From Ophiothrix spiculata (lineage: Eukaryota; Echinodermata; Ophiuroidea; Amphilepidida; Ophiotrichidae), in NCBI GenBank assembly GCA_000969725.1, contig JXSR01S002988.1: a stretch of 22,515 bases of DNA. One strand, 5' to 3'. Shown here piece after piece: positions 1 through 13,400 of this stretch; within the stretch, counting starts at the first letter, position 1, and each line of letters begins with the position of its first letter. Below the pieces are notes generated by a model. That model searched no databases. It was not told the origin of the DNA and saw only the letters and a list, made by a program, of their open reading frames with translations. The position numbers and the translations under genes are program-made.

Positions 1-1315
1 ACAGCATAACACAAGAAATTTGTTGTTTTGAAAAAATGCACTTCAAGTTAAAGCAAAATTCACACTTTTCTTAGCAGTGTATATTTTGCTGTGATATAAG
101 ACATTTGAGCATAAAGAAAATTATACAATGTTTTTAGCATTTTCAAACTGTAACAAACTAGAAAAGATTGGTAAGATAAGTCCTCTTATCGCTGAAACAG
201 TACAAAATTGTGAGCCAAAAGGTTCAAAAATGAAACTAGCAGCCTTAATTTACTGTTTTTAGTTATGCTTGTTCTGCAATGCCACTGCCAAATTAATTGC
301 ATGCTGCTGTTTTTTCTTTGTTATTTTCTGCGTTCTGCAGTTCTAATAAATAATCAATTTTGTTTAGTAGGAATATTTTCCCGGCTGAAAGCGTTGCACT
401 CTGAGACAAATACACTTTTTAGATCATGATTTCTTAATGTTTTTGTTATACAATGTGCCTTAGGCCAAAGAAAAAAAAAGTCTGTCTCAGCTTCCTGCGC
501 GCATAGCTTTAAAAGGTTTTTGAGAGATTTCAGTTTTTTTCATCTTTATTTCCTACTACTGGAAAAAAGTTAAATAAACGGCCGCGAAAAAAAAAATAGT
601 GGCCGAAAAAATGCAATTAAAAAAAATAAGGAGGTATTTCCGCATCCGCGCAGCCCTTTTTTACTAAAAAAAAAAACGCATAGCGCTTAGGGTTTTTACC
701 TTAACTAAGCTGAGACAGAGGTTTTTTTTGTTGGCCTTACTCCACACAAACAATAAAATTGTACGGAGAAGTGCCAAATTCAAATTTTTCATTTGCACTT
801 CCATTGTATTTCTTTGTGTTTTGAGAGTCAAAGTGCTAATCACTATTTATAGTTGTTGGATTTAATTTGTGAACGCATGTCTGTGGCAAATACGCAGTTG
901 TCACTCAGACAAGCGTACATTTTCAATGTTGTTCAGGTTATTTAGATCGTGTCTACACACAAGATTCTTGAGTCTGCTTTCATAAATTAAATCTAAAAAC
1001 TATATAGCTCAAATTGTCACATTTGAAGTGCGCACTGCAAGTTGGAAAGGTGATCTTCTGACTTTTTGACTATTATAAATTATACCTAGAGGATAATACA
1101 GATTTGTAAGTATAGAAGAGTTGACATAGGACGTCATGCCCAGCAGTGTCCGCAGTCATATCCATTGCTCCTTGCCCGGCACTATGCATGCGCAGGTTTT
1201 ATTTAGAACACCTGCTTTCAAAATTCACGTACGCTGAATTAATAAAGCAGCAGAGTTGGGTTATAATTTTCTTGGTTATAGAGCTAAGCGTCCATATCAA
1301 TATCACATATCTTAC
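1..1315 (-). other. Left end of the window: ABCG2-like intron
   Basis: This lies downstream of exon J's donor. I searched for the next exon (start IFSGLLVNL, then WLSWLQYFSIPRYG) and did not see it. The stretch holds the MITE at 463-736; the rest is AT-rich sequence in which I recognise nothing. Confidence 0.7.
463..736. mobile_element. PIF/Harbinger-like MITE, TTA target duplication
   Basis: The termini GGCCAAAG..A-rich..CTGTCTCAGCTT and its complement are inverted over about 30 bp. TTA flanks both ends (460-462 and 737-739), the duplication typical of PIF/Harbinger. The 274-bp interior has no coding sequence. Family assignment rests on the duplication and the GG start. Confidence 0.7.
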
Positions 1316-1470
1316 CATCATAACTACATAGGCCATGCCAATAAACAAGTTGGCCATACCGACAACTCTAACTGAAGCTCCAATTACAAATGCTATACCA
1401 CATGCGCTGAATGTGGTCATTAACAAATTCAATAGAAATATAAAGAAAGCAGCAGCTTCTGCTCGAAAAC
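1316..1470 (-). CDS. ABCG2: ABCG2-like exon J (TM4 to TM5)
   Basis: The 155-nt exon encodes FRAEAAAFFIFLLNLLMTTF, then SACGIAFVIGASVRVVGMAN and LFIGMAYVVMM. I chose the acceptor GATCACCAG ending at 1471 over the CGAGCAG 14 bases further into the exon, because it gives G-FRAEAAAFF, gap-free against human G-LKPKADAFF. The other choice drops four residues, and both are in frame only if 12 nt are gained or lost. The equivalents of human V546 and M549 are conserved. The donor ATG|GTAAGAT is at 1315. It ends in phase 0, and the next exon (human IFSGLLVNL) was not found before position 1. Confidence 0.9.
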
Positions 1471-4400
1471 CTGGTGATCAAATCAAAATCAATATATATA
1501 CAAGGAAATGGTGACTTTTGAATGACAACATGTCAAAGCAGTGAAAATTATACCAGTAAAAGCAGGGAGCAAAAATCATAACGGTTTGAAAAGGGACTAA
1601 CTGTAACTTCAGTTCAAATTTTACTTGAAAAATGTTTCTTGTATAACTTACAGAGATGCCTCTAAGTATCAATGAAAAAACTTTAAAAAATCCTGAAAAT
1701 GTACATACATTTTGGCAAAAAAGCTGAAAAAAGGGCAGAAAATAAATAAAAACGCGTAAATTTGGAGTAAAAAAACTGAAATCAGGTTAAAACCTGAAAA
1801 ATGGCATCTCTGAACTTATTATTGATGTCATTTAGTTTCAACAAATAATGACATCTGAATGCAACTAAAGTATATGTAGCAAAGGAGCGTATTTCATCAT
1901 GAGGGTGAAAAACGTATCTTTTCACATGGACATAAAGTTATCAATCATCATGTGCATTGTGCACAGGAATTGTCCTTTCTCGTTGCATAGTCATACATGC
2001 CCTGAGAACACACACTCTCAGATTTGTCTTGTAGGAAATTTAACTTTAATAAAAGTTAATAATTTTAGTTAAGATTGGAAATATCTCCGATTGCCAATTT
2101 AAGTAAATTATCTGTGGTTGGAAGTGAATTAAACAATAAAATTGGAACTACTTTATGTCCATAATGTAAATTTTCTATGAATATTGGACCTTTTGTACAA
2201 AAAGAACTCTGAAAAAAACTATCAATATCCCAATATATTCAAGTATGCATTTTCAATATATCATTAAGGCTGGGGTAGACCTTCAAATGGCATTAAATGT
2301 TTTTTGTATTCTAACTCTCAAACTAATAGATGATGATATCAGTTCGTGACCCAAAAATGAAATTTTGGCAAAAAATGCCAAAAACCATATTTTTTGCCCC
2401 AAAATTTCTGGAAAGCCTAACTAAAATTTGCATTTGTGAAATGTTGAACTTTTTTGCTTTTTGGAATTTAGAAACAAATGTCTAGGAACGGTTTTCTCAA
2501 ATTTTTGATTTTTTTTCTTAGTTTTTAAAAATATGCCAAAAATAGGTCAAAAAATGTAAACAAATCCCGCCGCTGCCACCAAAATGGCATTTTTTGGCCT
2601 ATTTTTGGCAATGTTTCAAAAAATAATATAAAAATCAAAAATTTGAGAAAACTGTTCCTAGACATTTGTTTCTAGATTCCAAAAAGCAAAAAAGTTCAAA
2701 ATTTTAGTTAGGCTTTCCAGAAATTTTTGGGGCAGAAATGATGATTTTTGGCATTTTTTGCAAATATCGACATTTTTGGTCAAAAACGGATATCACCAAT
2801 ATGTTCAGGCTAGAAATCTACTTCTGAAAATGTATACTTTTATATTGTCTATGTATTTAGTTTGAGAGTTAGAGTACAAAAACCGTTTATGCTAGTTGAA
2901 GGTCTACCCTTCCTTAACATCACTGGATATTTATTTACATTCTAGAAACACAATAACAAGAAACACTGATTTGCCACACACCACCTACCTATCATCCAGT
3001 ATGAAATAACTGCAAATACTGTCGTTGGAATGAATCGAAGTGGGAACAAATCGGCCGTGATTTTGGCAAAGAAATATGACGACACTCGGTAGAAACCACT
3101 TGCTGACTCATGGCTGAAATGGATTCACAAATAAAATAAAATACAATTTTGTTTTATTCTAAATATTTATATAAGAAAATATGTTTATATTGATATTAAT
3201 ATTAAAATTCACATATCCAAAATATAATGTTAATTATAGATCATTTTTATACTGGCCTTGAGGCTCATTATAAGACAATATAAATTATACGTCAGTTCAT
3301 TTAGCATTAAACACAGTGAAGTCACAAGTTGAAAATCATGGCACGATGTAAACATATGTACTAGTTATTAGGCCGGGGACTTTTCAGGTAATTTGTTACC
3401 TGGGTACCCGATTTATTTTTCGGTGGGGTACCCGGGTACCCGCCCATATTGATAATTGAGCATTTACAATGTTAGAACGGTTACACTACAACCATATGTC
3501 TAAATTACACCCAAAATTTTGATTTTTCGCCGATTGTGGTCATGATTCAGCATGTTTACTTCAATCAGATGATAATTTTATCAGAAATTGGTGAATACAA
3601 ATTTTTTTGTTCACAATTCTATGATTTTATTGTCTAGTTCAGGTAATCGGTCAGCAGATTTTGTACCCAGGTAATCTCATGACGGGCAGAAACCCGGGTT
3701 TTAGTCCCAGGCCTACTAGTTATCCAACGCATTCATCTTTAATTAGAGAATAAAAGACCAGATTTCAGAGTTATACCTATCATATATCATCTCATATTGG
3801 ATGGGCGTAAAATATTTTGAGTAATGTACACCCCACAGTTTAGTTCTCTAAATAAAACACAGCTTTATATATAAACTTACATAAAGATAACCCTTTCAGC
3901 AATGAATGGCTCAACAGCACTAGTGTTTCCAAATATCATGTTCATTGCAATAAAGAAGAAAGCACCAACTCTGTCAATAAAAAAACACAAAAAATAATGA
4001 ATATAATCTCCAATGAATTGAGTAAAGAGACCTCCAGCCAAGAAGTTTCTAGACAAAAATGAAACATGCATAAGTAAAAAACAATTTATGTTAAGGTAAT
4101 GATTGCCTATAAAGGTTCTTTCAGAGGAGAAGTTGTGAGTAGCTGCAGCAGACAGTAATATTCATTATCAGAATTGACACTACAGGTTGTCGCAAGACTA
4201 ATTTCGACATGCCAATCTATTTGTCGGTGTTTTGTATTTGTCACAAACTTTTCTACAGACAAGGATGTGAAATTTTTCAGACTCTATTCAGTTTTAAACA
4301 GGACAATCCTTTATATGTGTGGTGCTCTGGCAAAATGAGCGGAAAGTCAAGATTTTCAAAATCGAGTTTATGACATATTTCAATACTCTATAATCTCAGC

Positions 4401-7400
4401 TTTCGAATGATATATAATATGCCATACTATCTTTCTACAATCTTCACTTAGAGATCGAAATACAAGGCACTCCACTCATCAAAATCTGGCAGTAAAATAT
4501 TGTCGCAAATCGATTTGAAAGTTGCTGAATACTATAGTGTATGATAGTAAAACGTGATCAATTAACAGTGAATAATTGCATTTTGCGGCATTACTGACCT
4601 TCAACACGCGAAGTATGGTTTAATTGGATGCGTTTTATGTCAAAAACCGAAATTTGATCTTTTCACCATATTTTTACTTTAGCAACCATTTATTCAAAAT
4701 CTTCAATCGCGACTTTCCGCTCATTTTGCCAGAGCATCACTCATATGACCTTTTAACCATATGCGAAGTCCACATGCCACTGCGAAGGAATGGAACTTAA
4801 TAGAGAAATCCTCAAATATTTGTGCAAATTTGCAGGATTCTTGACCCTTTGTTTTTAATGAACCTTCTGACAACAGAGAAAGAATTACGGCGGTGAGAAG
4901 CAACATACTGAACAAACCACGCACTGATTATCATATCATACAACAAAAACACGTATAAGATCCTATCACAAATGAGCATAAGGTTGCATTCAGAGACAGA
5001 CTTTGAACATTTTGAAGAAACATTCTGGTCTTTTTTGCCTAGACATTCAGCTACATCCATATCTTAGATCATTTTAAAGCTTGCATTTAATACAATTTAG
5101 AATTGTCTTTTTCTCAGATTGTCAGATTGGCAAAATCATTTTTGTGACAGCAAATGGCATATGCATTAGCGAATGGATCTGTTAACTGTTCCCTGTAAGT
5201 CTGTATCCCAAAATTGTCTGAATACTTAAACATGCAGCAAGTGATTTCGTGAGATGAAAAAAAAACCATGCAATTTCTATCAATAAAAAGCTCCATTCTG
5301 GTGCTAAAAAATAGAAACCTTTCAAAAACCTATTAACTTTTATATCTTCAAGCCTTGGTATGGTATCTCACTGCAGTGACAGTGGGATATCTATGCTAGG
5401 CTAGAACTATTTTTCCTGCATGTACCCTTTCTGTGACCTTGTTTCTTCAAAAAGCAAAAGATAATAACCACAACTGACCTGTTTTGAATACCAGCAGTAG
5501 CGGACTCATCAAGTTGAAAGTAAATACCACCAACAATTAGAGCGAAGAATGTTGTCACCAGAAGCTGTGAAATACAAATATAATGTTAACAAAAATAATT
5601 CAAAATACTTTGTTTCACTTTCTTGACTTAAAGCATTAGTATTCTACAGATATTGGGTCATCTTGAAATTAAATCAGAAGTTAAATGTCATGCAACACCA
5701 GGCAGGATTTTACAGAGAAGAAATATGCTGGCTTAATTTGTATGTGCTTTTCCCTAGGAGATTGAATTTGGTTGCATATGGCCATTTTGTTTCATACTGT
5801 CACAACAATTCATGTTGATTTACTGAATCCAAAATGGTCTCTTAGCCTATCAGTAAATCTAAACTAGTAATCATCTTTGCAAATAGTTCTCAATGAAATA
5901 TGTTAACATTTTCACTTTAAGTCCATTTTTATCCTCTGAATCAAATGACTGCAAAGATTCTTGCTAGGTTAGATTTCTTACTGAATAGGCTGGGCAGCTA
6001 GGAGAAAGTATTTTGGATTCAGTAAATCCATGTGGAATTGTTTGTGGCTGTATGAAATCAAAATGGCCATATGAAACCAAATTCAATCTTCTAGTGTTTA
6101 GAGCATTTATTGAGACTGGATTTATTAAAACTGCATGATCAAGCTTTTGCAGTGAAACAGTGTCTTAAGTTACCATTAATCTTTTTATCTAGAATCAAAA
6201 ATGCAATATCCATCAGATATCCTCAGGTGCAAAACATTGTGTTTTAAGCACATACAGGTCATTGACAGAAAGTCACTGTGTGATAATGACCGCACAAAAT
6301 GGAGGCAATATTGACAGATAGTATTGCTCGCACCAGCAACGGATTGGAAATTTGACTTACACATAATTTATCCGAAAAATGTACGATGTGTATCATACTG
6401 TAGTTAAGTAATTGCAACATACAACCAGAATATAGAGCTGAGTCACTACAAACTCTTGCAGCTTTGGTCAAAGGTTGGCACCTGCTAAGTGCAATCCCCT
6501 AATTAAACTGAATTTTTACAATGCAAATAGTCCCGTATCCTACCTGTACTTTCTTTAATCTTTGGTTTCGCACTAGTTTTGAAGTGCTCCTTAAATGATT
6601 TAAAGCCCATGATTTAAAGAGTAACTCAACCAGCATTTGATGACCCAGAACTCACATTCTAGGCCCTTTCAGTTCGTACGGCTTGCTAGATCCGACTCAC
6701 CTGACCTGTTGACACTCTGGGATTCCTAAGAACATTCCTGGCATTTCTAGCACACAAATATATGAACTGAAAAACAAAAAGTACAAGGGTATACTTCTAT
6801 TATTTCGATCAAAATTAACAAAAATATAATAATAAAAACAACTTGTGATTGGTTAGACTAGTCACACCCCTATGTGACTCCCATATGTTGCTTTATTATT
6901 GTGTTTCAATGACAACACTATAAACCAATATAACTCATTTTGGTGTGGTGGACATATATGATATACGATATACAATTTTTGACCCACTTAAATGAATGTT
7001 GTATCATACTGCTGCATAAAATAAAGGTTCTTTTTGTTCCTTGAAAGCTCTTCATAGATTGATTGAGAGTTGATTTTGAACCAATGACCTCACAGACAGT
7101 TGTCTATGACCTTTAATCTTTGAACTATCTGTAAAAATAATTATGTTGGGCAGACAGCTTCATGAACAGATGGCTCTTCCGATTCCTCATACCGGTCATA
7201 GATTTGGTTGAGATGGGATTGCTAATCTTTGCCAAAATGAACTTGCGACAGTTGCCTTTGACCTATAACCTTTAACAGAACGAAAAATGATGCAAGGGAG
7301 AAGACTTCATGAACTGATGGCACTTCCGTTCCTCATGCCAGTCATAGATTTAGTTGAGATGCGATTACATTATACATACCTTTAACCCATTGACCTTGTG

Positions 7401-10400
7401 GCAGTTGCCTGTGACCTTTATCCTTTGACCTACCTGTATGAATACTGACGTAGGATAGACTGATTCAAGAACTGATGACATTTCCTTCCCTCATACTGGT
7501 CATAGATTTGGTTGAGATGTGACTGCATATCTGTGTACCAATGACACTATGACAGCTGGCTATGACCTTTAACCTTTGACCTACCTGTATGAATAATGAC
7601 GTAGGGTAGACGGCTTCATGAATGGACGGCTCTTCCGTTCCCTCATACTGGTCATAGATTTGGTTGAGATGTGACTGCATATCTTTGTAGTAGTGTGACC
7701 TTGCGAAGAGTTGTACCAGGGAAGACTTGGTGTTGGACTTAGGTTCTGAAGATGGTGTCCCTCTCTCCAACTCTTCTTCTGAAATTACAACATGACACAA
7801 TGATATGAGATTATTTGTTTTGGATAATTTGTAGAGATTATTTTTTCTAGAACAATATCGTTTTTATTTAAGCTCTGTGTTTGATTTGTTGTTTGATGCG
7901 TATGGGACCGATTAATGTAAATGTACCATGTAAAAGTAAATTGATTACTCTATTACAAGCTTTGTATAAGCTTTGGGGACCTGATAGTCTATTTTCAGTT
8001 TGGAGCAAGTATATGTAATAAGCCCAGAATATATTTGATAAGATGCAGCTAGTGTGTTGTAATGGCAGACACTTCAAAGATGCTGACTAGATCCTAGAAA
8101 GTTAAAATAGTCTGAATATTTTTGTTGGCATAATGCTAGATACAATTAAGTGCTAGTGTCTAAGTTAAGTTAGTTAAATAAATATTGATGACTTCTACCA
8201 ATATTTCCACATGTCTATATCTGAAAGCTGGACTTCTACCAAAATTCCCAAAGAAATTGACTTACGTGCTTCAGCTGCATAGTCTGTGACATTCTGTACT
8301 GCGGTAGAGTCTTCATTGAGGACGTCTAGGAAGAAATCTGGAGGATTATTGTGTGCTTCACAAACAAACCCTGTGAGAAAGAAGGCAATGGATATCATAA
8401 CAGTACAGGGTTCACAGCATTTTAAGAAAACAAAGTTCCCTGATTTTTTCCTGATATTTCCCTCATGAAATCTTAAAATTCAATGATAATAATTTGTATG
8501 AAAAAATGCAAAAACGGTTTAACCAATGCATTAGAGCTAACAGCCTATATAATTGAACTCTTTGCAAAAAACAATAAAAGAATCTTAACTGGGCAAACAT
8601 TTTATAATTCAAATTAAAATGCCACCTTATACAAGCTTATCATTTGTAACTTCATTTTTCCACAGACCCTGTCATGTCCTTTGAGCTCATATTGTTTTGT
8701 TTTTTTAATATTTTGTTGTAAGATAGTAATGTAATGATTTTGATTGTCTGAAAATAATATACAGCATGTGATTGCAAACAACTTACCATTATTTGAGAAA
8801 TATTCCAGAGCCTGGTCAGCTGGTCCATGGTAAACAGTTTCTCCCTTAGATAGTAAATGTAACTTGTCAAACACACGATAGATGGAATAACGGGGTTGAT
8901 GAATGGAGAAAATGATACAGCGCCCTCTGTGAGATAATCTGGTGAAAAATATATCCATGTATAACTAGATTCTTCCCACTATTCTTTTACCTACATATTT
9001 TTTTACATGAATCAATAGAACATGTTTATAGTAATATAACCTACAAGTAGTTTTCCATGATTTTGAGGAATGTTGGAGAAAATTGCAATTCTTTACCTGC
9101 TTTTATTTTTTTTGGAGGCGGAAAAAAAAGATGTGAAAACAGTGTTTCTAGTTTCAAAATTTAAAAAGATTTTGTTTCTACACACGTGATGGGTAAACAA
9201 ATTATTTTTGATGAAATTGTTTCTCTTTTAATATGTATTAAATTATCTCTAAGAGCTTTTGTTTGATTTTTTATCTGGTAAATCCAGATCTGAGTTACAA
9301 ATTTAGGATTCAGAAAACACAAGATAGTCACACCACCATCAAATAATGATATATTGCAAATTAGTTATCTCTCAATTTGAGCCATTTCTGTGTAAATTAT
9401 TGTACTTTTTTGGATATTACTACACTTTTAAGCTTTATTTAGAGCATGTCCATAATTTTTTACTTCTAAGTGGAATCTAGGCTAGTCCCTTTAAAGATGA
9501 GTTTCAACAACCTACAGATATGGCCAGAGAAATATCTTTTTGCATATTCATTTTGGAACGAGGTTTAGCCAGAAGCATTTGTCCTATTTTAATGTCAGAA
9601 GTGAACTGAAGATAAAAAACTGTATGTTCACTAGGGTATCTCTGGGTTTGAATTAGGTTAGGGCTGGTTCGACATAGCTTATGTCGGATATTTATGTCCA
9701 CAGAGAGAATATCGCGACATGTTGCAGGGGTGTGGGGAGTCCCATTTCAGAGGTGACATATATGTAAGGCTCCAAAGATATCACTATTTTTAATTGCTGT
9801 CACCAAATGACCGAATATTGTTTTATTGTCACCAAAAGATCCCATGTTTTTGTCTTTAACAAAACTGTTAGGCCTATGCATTATTGGAAAATGTGCAATA
9901 TATTCCTTGACTTGCTTCAATTAACTTTATAAACATTTTGTATGAGAATGGAAGAATCTTGATTTCACAAATGTATAAGTTCTCTCTATATGGTCAAAAT
10001 AACCATGAGTGAAACCTAAAGTGACAATTCACGATTAAAAGCCTCATCTCCTCAGTAACCTCTATCGAAATGCATATTTTTATCATGAATTGCATCTATT
10101 TGGTTTATTTAACAAATTACCTAGATAACAGCTGCATGACGGCATTAGCTGTGCTAGCATCTAAGCCTGTTGTTGGCTCATCCAAAAATAGAATACTAGG
10201 TTTGATAATCAACTCCATTCCAATGTTAGTCCTCTTCCTCTCTCCACCAGACACGCCTCGGAGAAAGGCATTGCCAACTTTAGTATCTGCGCAAGCTTTG
10301 AGGCCTAATTCTGAGATAACATCTTCCACTCGGTCAGCTCTTTCTTTGCTACTAACTTCATCTGGCAAGCGTAAGGCGGCAGAAAAGGCAAGATTTTCTC

Positions 10401-13400
10401 GAACTGTTAGTGTTCCCATGACAACATCATCCTGTGATGTAGAAACAAAATGTGTTCAAGTATGTTGTAAAATACCTCATTGGTTTTAGTATACAATAGT
10501 TTACAAACTTGTTAATGACAAAAAGAACTATCAATATAATCTTACCCTACAAAAGAGACCAGTCAATCACAGGCATGGCTTTTTGCTTTAGCTTTCCAAC
10601 ATGAACACATACAAGAATTGTTACAGGTTGCAAACTCTCAAATGGTGATTATCATTTTCCATAGTTATTGACTCCACTGAATACAATCAGTAATTGATAA
10701 CATAATTGTTCACAAAATGCATATGCATCACAAAACATTTTGATTTAGGCTAATATATCCATTTGAGAGGAGGAAGGCTATATAAATAACCAGTTGACTA
10801 CAGGTCAATTCTACTCTGCTGAGTTGTAAGTCAAGTTGCAGGATGAGCTGTACAAAAGGCTTCGGAACAGTGTAGGCCGTGTGAGCTTTGGCCGCACCAC
10901 TTTTCAGCCAGTAAAAATAAAAAAATAAAAAAGATATTTAATTTCATATGTTTTCTTATAGTCCTGGCATAAATAACCACAAAACAGTACTGTGCGAATT
11001 TGTTTTTAGTACTTGGGCTTAGTTGTTTCATTATTTTTGATAACTATGAGGTCACAGGCCGCACCACTTTTATTTTCCTTCCAACGCCCCTGGAGCTGTA
11101 CACCAAGTTGAGAGGTTAGTTAAAGGTGCAATTCATGATTCTGATGTGGCATTGATCCTACCTTTTTTCTGGATAAATACAGAGAAGAGTACAACATAAA
11201 TATATCCTGAAAATTTCACTTGATTCCGACAATTTGTTTTCAAGTTACAAGTTTTTCAGCATTTTTAGAATCCCCATAGGCTTCTGTGCTGTAATTACTG
11301 TCGGGGCCCCGACAATAATTAGAAAATGACACATTTTTGGACATTACTCAAAAATGCAAGCACATGTGAAAGAATGGTTTGCGATCGTAACATATACCAG
11401 TTGAGGATTCTTATAACCTAAGAAACTAAATTTTGATAGAGGTGACCTTGAGGCTGAAAAGTGGATCATGAATTGCCCCTTTAATGACAATGTGGCTATT
11501 TTTGAACATCAAATTCATCAACTTGCCCATAACTCTCCTTATACAACTTGCGTTCCACATACTACTCACCCCAAGTATAACTCGGATTTCACAACTTTAT
11601 ATTAGGCACTTCAGGTGAAAAATTATCCAACTAAAAATTCATTATATTTCTCTGTTTGCTGAAAGAGGGAACTTTCAGCTTTAAAAATCTTTTTGAATTT
11701 TTGAAATCGGACCTTCCGTTGAGGAGATATTACAATTTTTATGCAGTTTGATAGTGCTATTTTGGAGAACAGATGTCAAAGGTCAACTCTTTTATTTTCT
11801 TTATATTGGCATGGCACCAAGATATTGCAGTCTCAACAAACATTTTTGATCATATCTTTTAAAGTTTTTATTGTACTACAAGCTTCAAACTTTCAGAGTA
11901 TGTTGCTTACATTATGTGCTTCAAGAATATAGTTGAGTTATACATCATGAAATGGCTAATTTGCATAATTAATAACTTAATTAGCTGTATTTTCCTGATT
12001 TTCCAACATGTTACCAGAAATCTAGATCACAGAACTCCACACCCGTTTAATATTTTGACTTCAAACTTTCCATATAAGTTGCTGGTAGTGTTAGCTTTGA
12101 GTACTAAAAACATTTTTAATTGCATCTGATTTGCATAATTAATGACATAATTATAAAAACTACATTATGCACTTCAGTTACCTGTTACATAATGGGTGAA
12201 CGGCTGAATCCATATAAAAGTATATATTTCTGGGAGCGGATTTGCATACTAAACATGATGGTGAGGTCATTTTGTGTCATTTTGGCCTTTAGGTTCAAAA
12301 ATCATGTTTTTGACCCCAAATTGTACGGGAAAGCTAACTAAAAATATAATTGTGCTTTGGTGAAATTCTGAACTATTTACTTGAAAAAAAACAAGAATTC
12401 AATATCTAGGAACGCATTTCTCAATTTTTTTATTCTTTTTAACCTTTTGAAATATTGCCAAAAATAGGTCAAAAAGTGTCATGTTTTGTCAAAAATGGTA
12501 GCAGCGGTGGGATTTTTGAAATTTTTGACTAATTTTTGACAATATCTCAAAAACTTGGCAATATTTCAAAAAGTAAGAACAAAATCAAAAATTCGAGAAA
12601 CGCGTTCCTATAGGTATGGCTTTCTAGATTCTAAAAAGTAAAAATAGTTCAAAATTTTTGGCCAAAAATGATATCATCATCATGTTCAGTATGCAAATCC
12701 GCTTTTAGAAATATGTACTTTTATTTGGATTGAATTATTTACTTACTGAGTTACAGAGAAAAAAAAACATTTCTGAAAACAAAGGGCTACCAGGGCGCGG
12801 CCCTATATATCGGAGATACAGACAGACATTCAGAAACGGCCGAGTCAGTAAATTTCATGAATTTGTGATATTTTGTGTTTTCATAAACGACATATTGGGC
12901 CATATTGTTTGACATTTTTGTGTCAAGATTATAATGACAAAATGAGCAATATTATGTGACATTTTACGTGCATTTTATAAACGACAAAATTAACCATAAA
13001 TTTGTTTATTTTATTTTATATTTTTTATCAATGTTAAAATGGTTCATATTCATTGACATTTTACGTATCTTTTTTATGATAAAAGGGGTTTCATGTGTCT
13101 TCAATTTTTAAATTACAGAGTGGGTAATATTGCGTGACATTTTATGTATCTTATAAATTACAAAATGGGGTTTCTGTGTCTTCCATTTTTAAATGACAAA
13201 ATGGTCCACATCTTGTGACATTTTGCGTGATAAAATTTGTAATATTTAACAATATTTTAGGCGGTTACAGTGGCGTAACCAGAAATTTTCAGTTGGGGGG
13301 CGAGCAGAGGCAAGACAATTTCGTAGATGGGGGCGAAAAAAATTGTTCAAACGTAAAAAAGTACACCCCAAAATTTCTCATGAAACAAATCATCCAAATT

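Larger units (their letters stand above)
1471..2988 (-). other. ABCG2-like intron I-J
   Basis: About 1.5 kb holding two inverted-repeat elements (1651-1812 and 2264-2917). No exon was recognised elsewhere in it. Confidence 0.75.

Noticed and set aside
4721-5060. Two overlapping minus-strand frames, one with a hydrophobic start like a signal peptide
   Set aside because: They lie inside an AT-rich intron and partly overlap a transposon end; composition and position suggest chance.
7341-7560. Exon E copies as alternative or mutually exclusive exons
   Set aside because: The copies shift frame, lack a convincing acceptor in the right phase and decay with distance, so they look like repeat amplification, not functional exons.
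10070-10489. 139-residue plus-strand reading frame
   Set aside because: It is antisense to ABCG2-like exon B, whose coding identity on the minus strand is clear.
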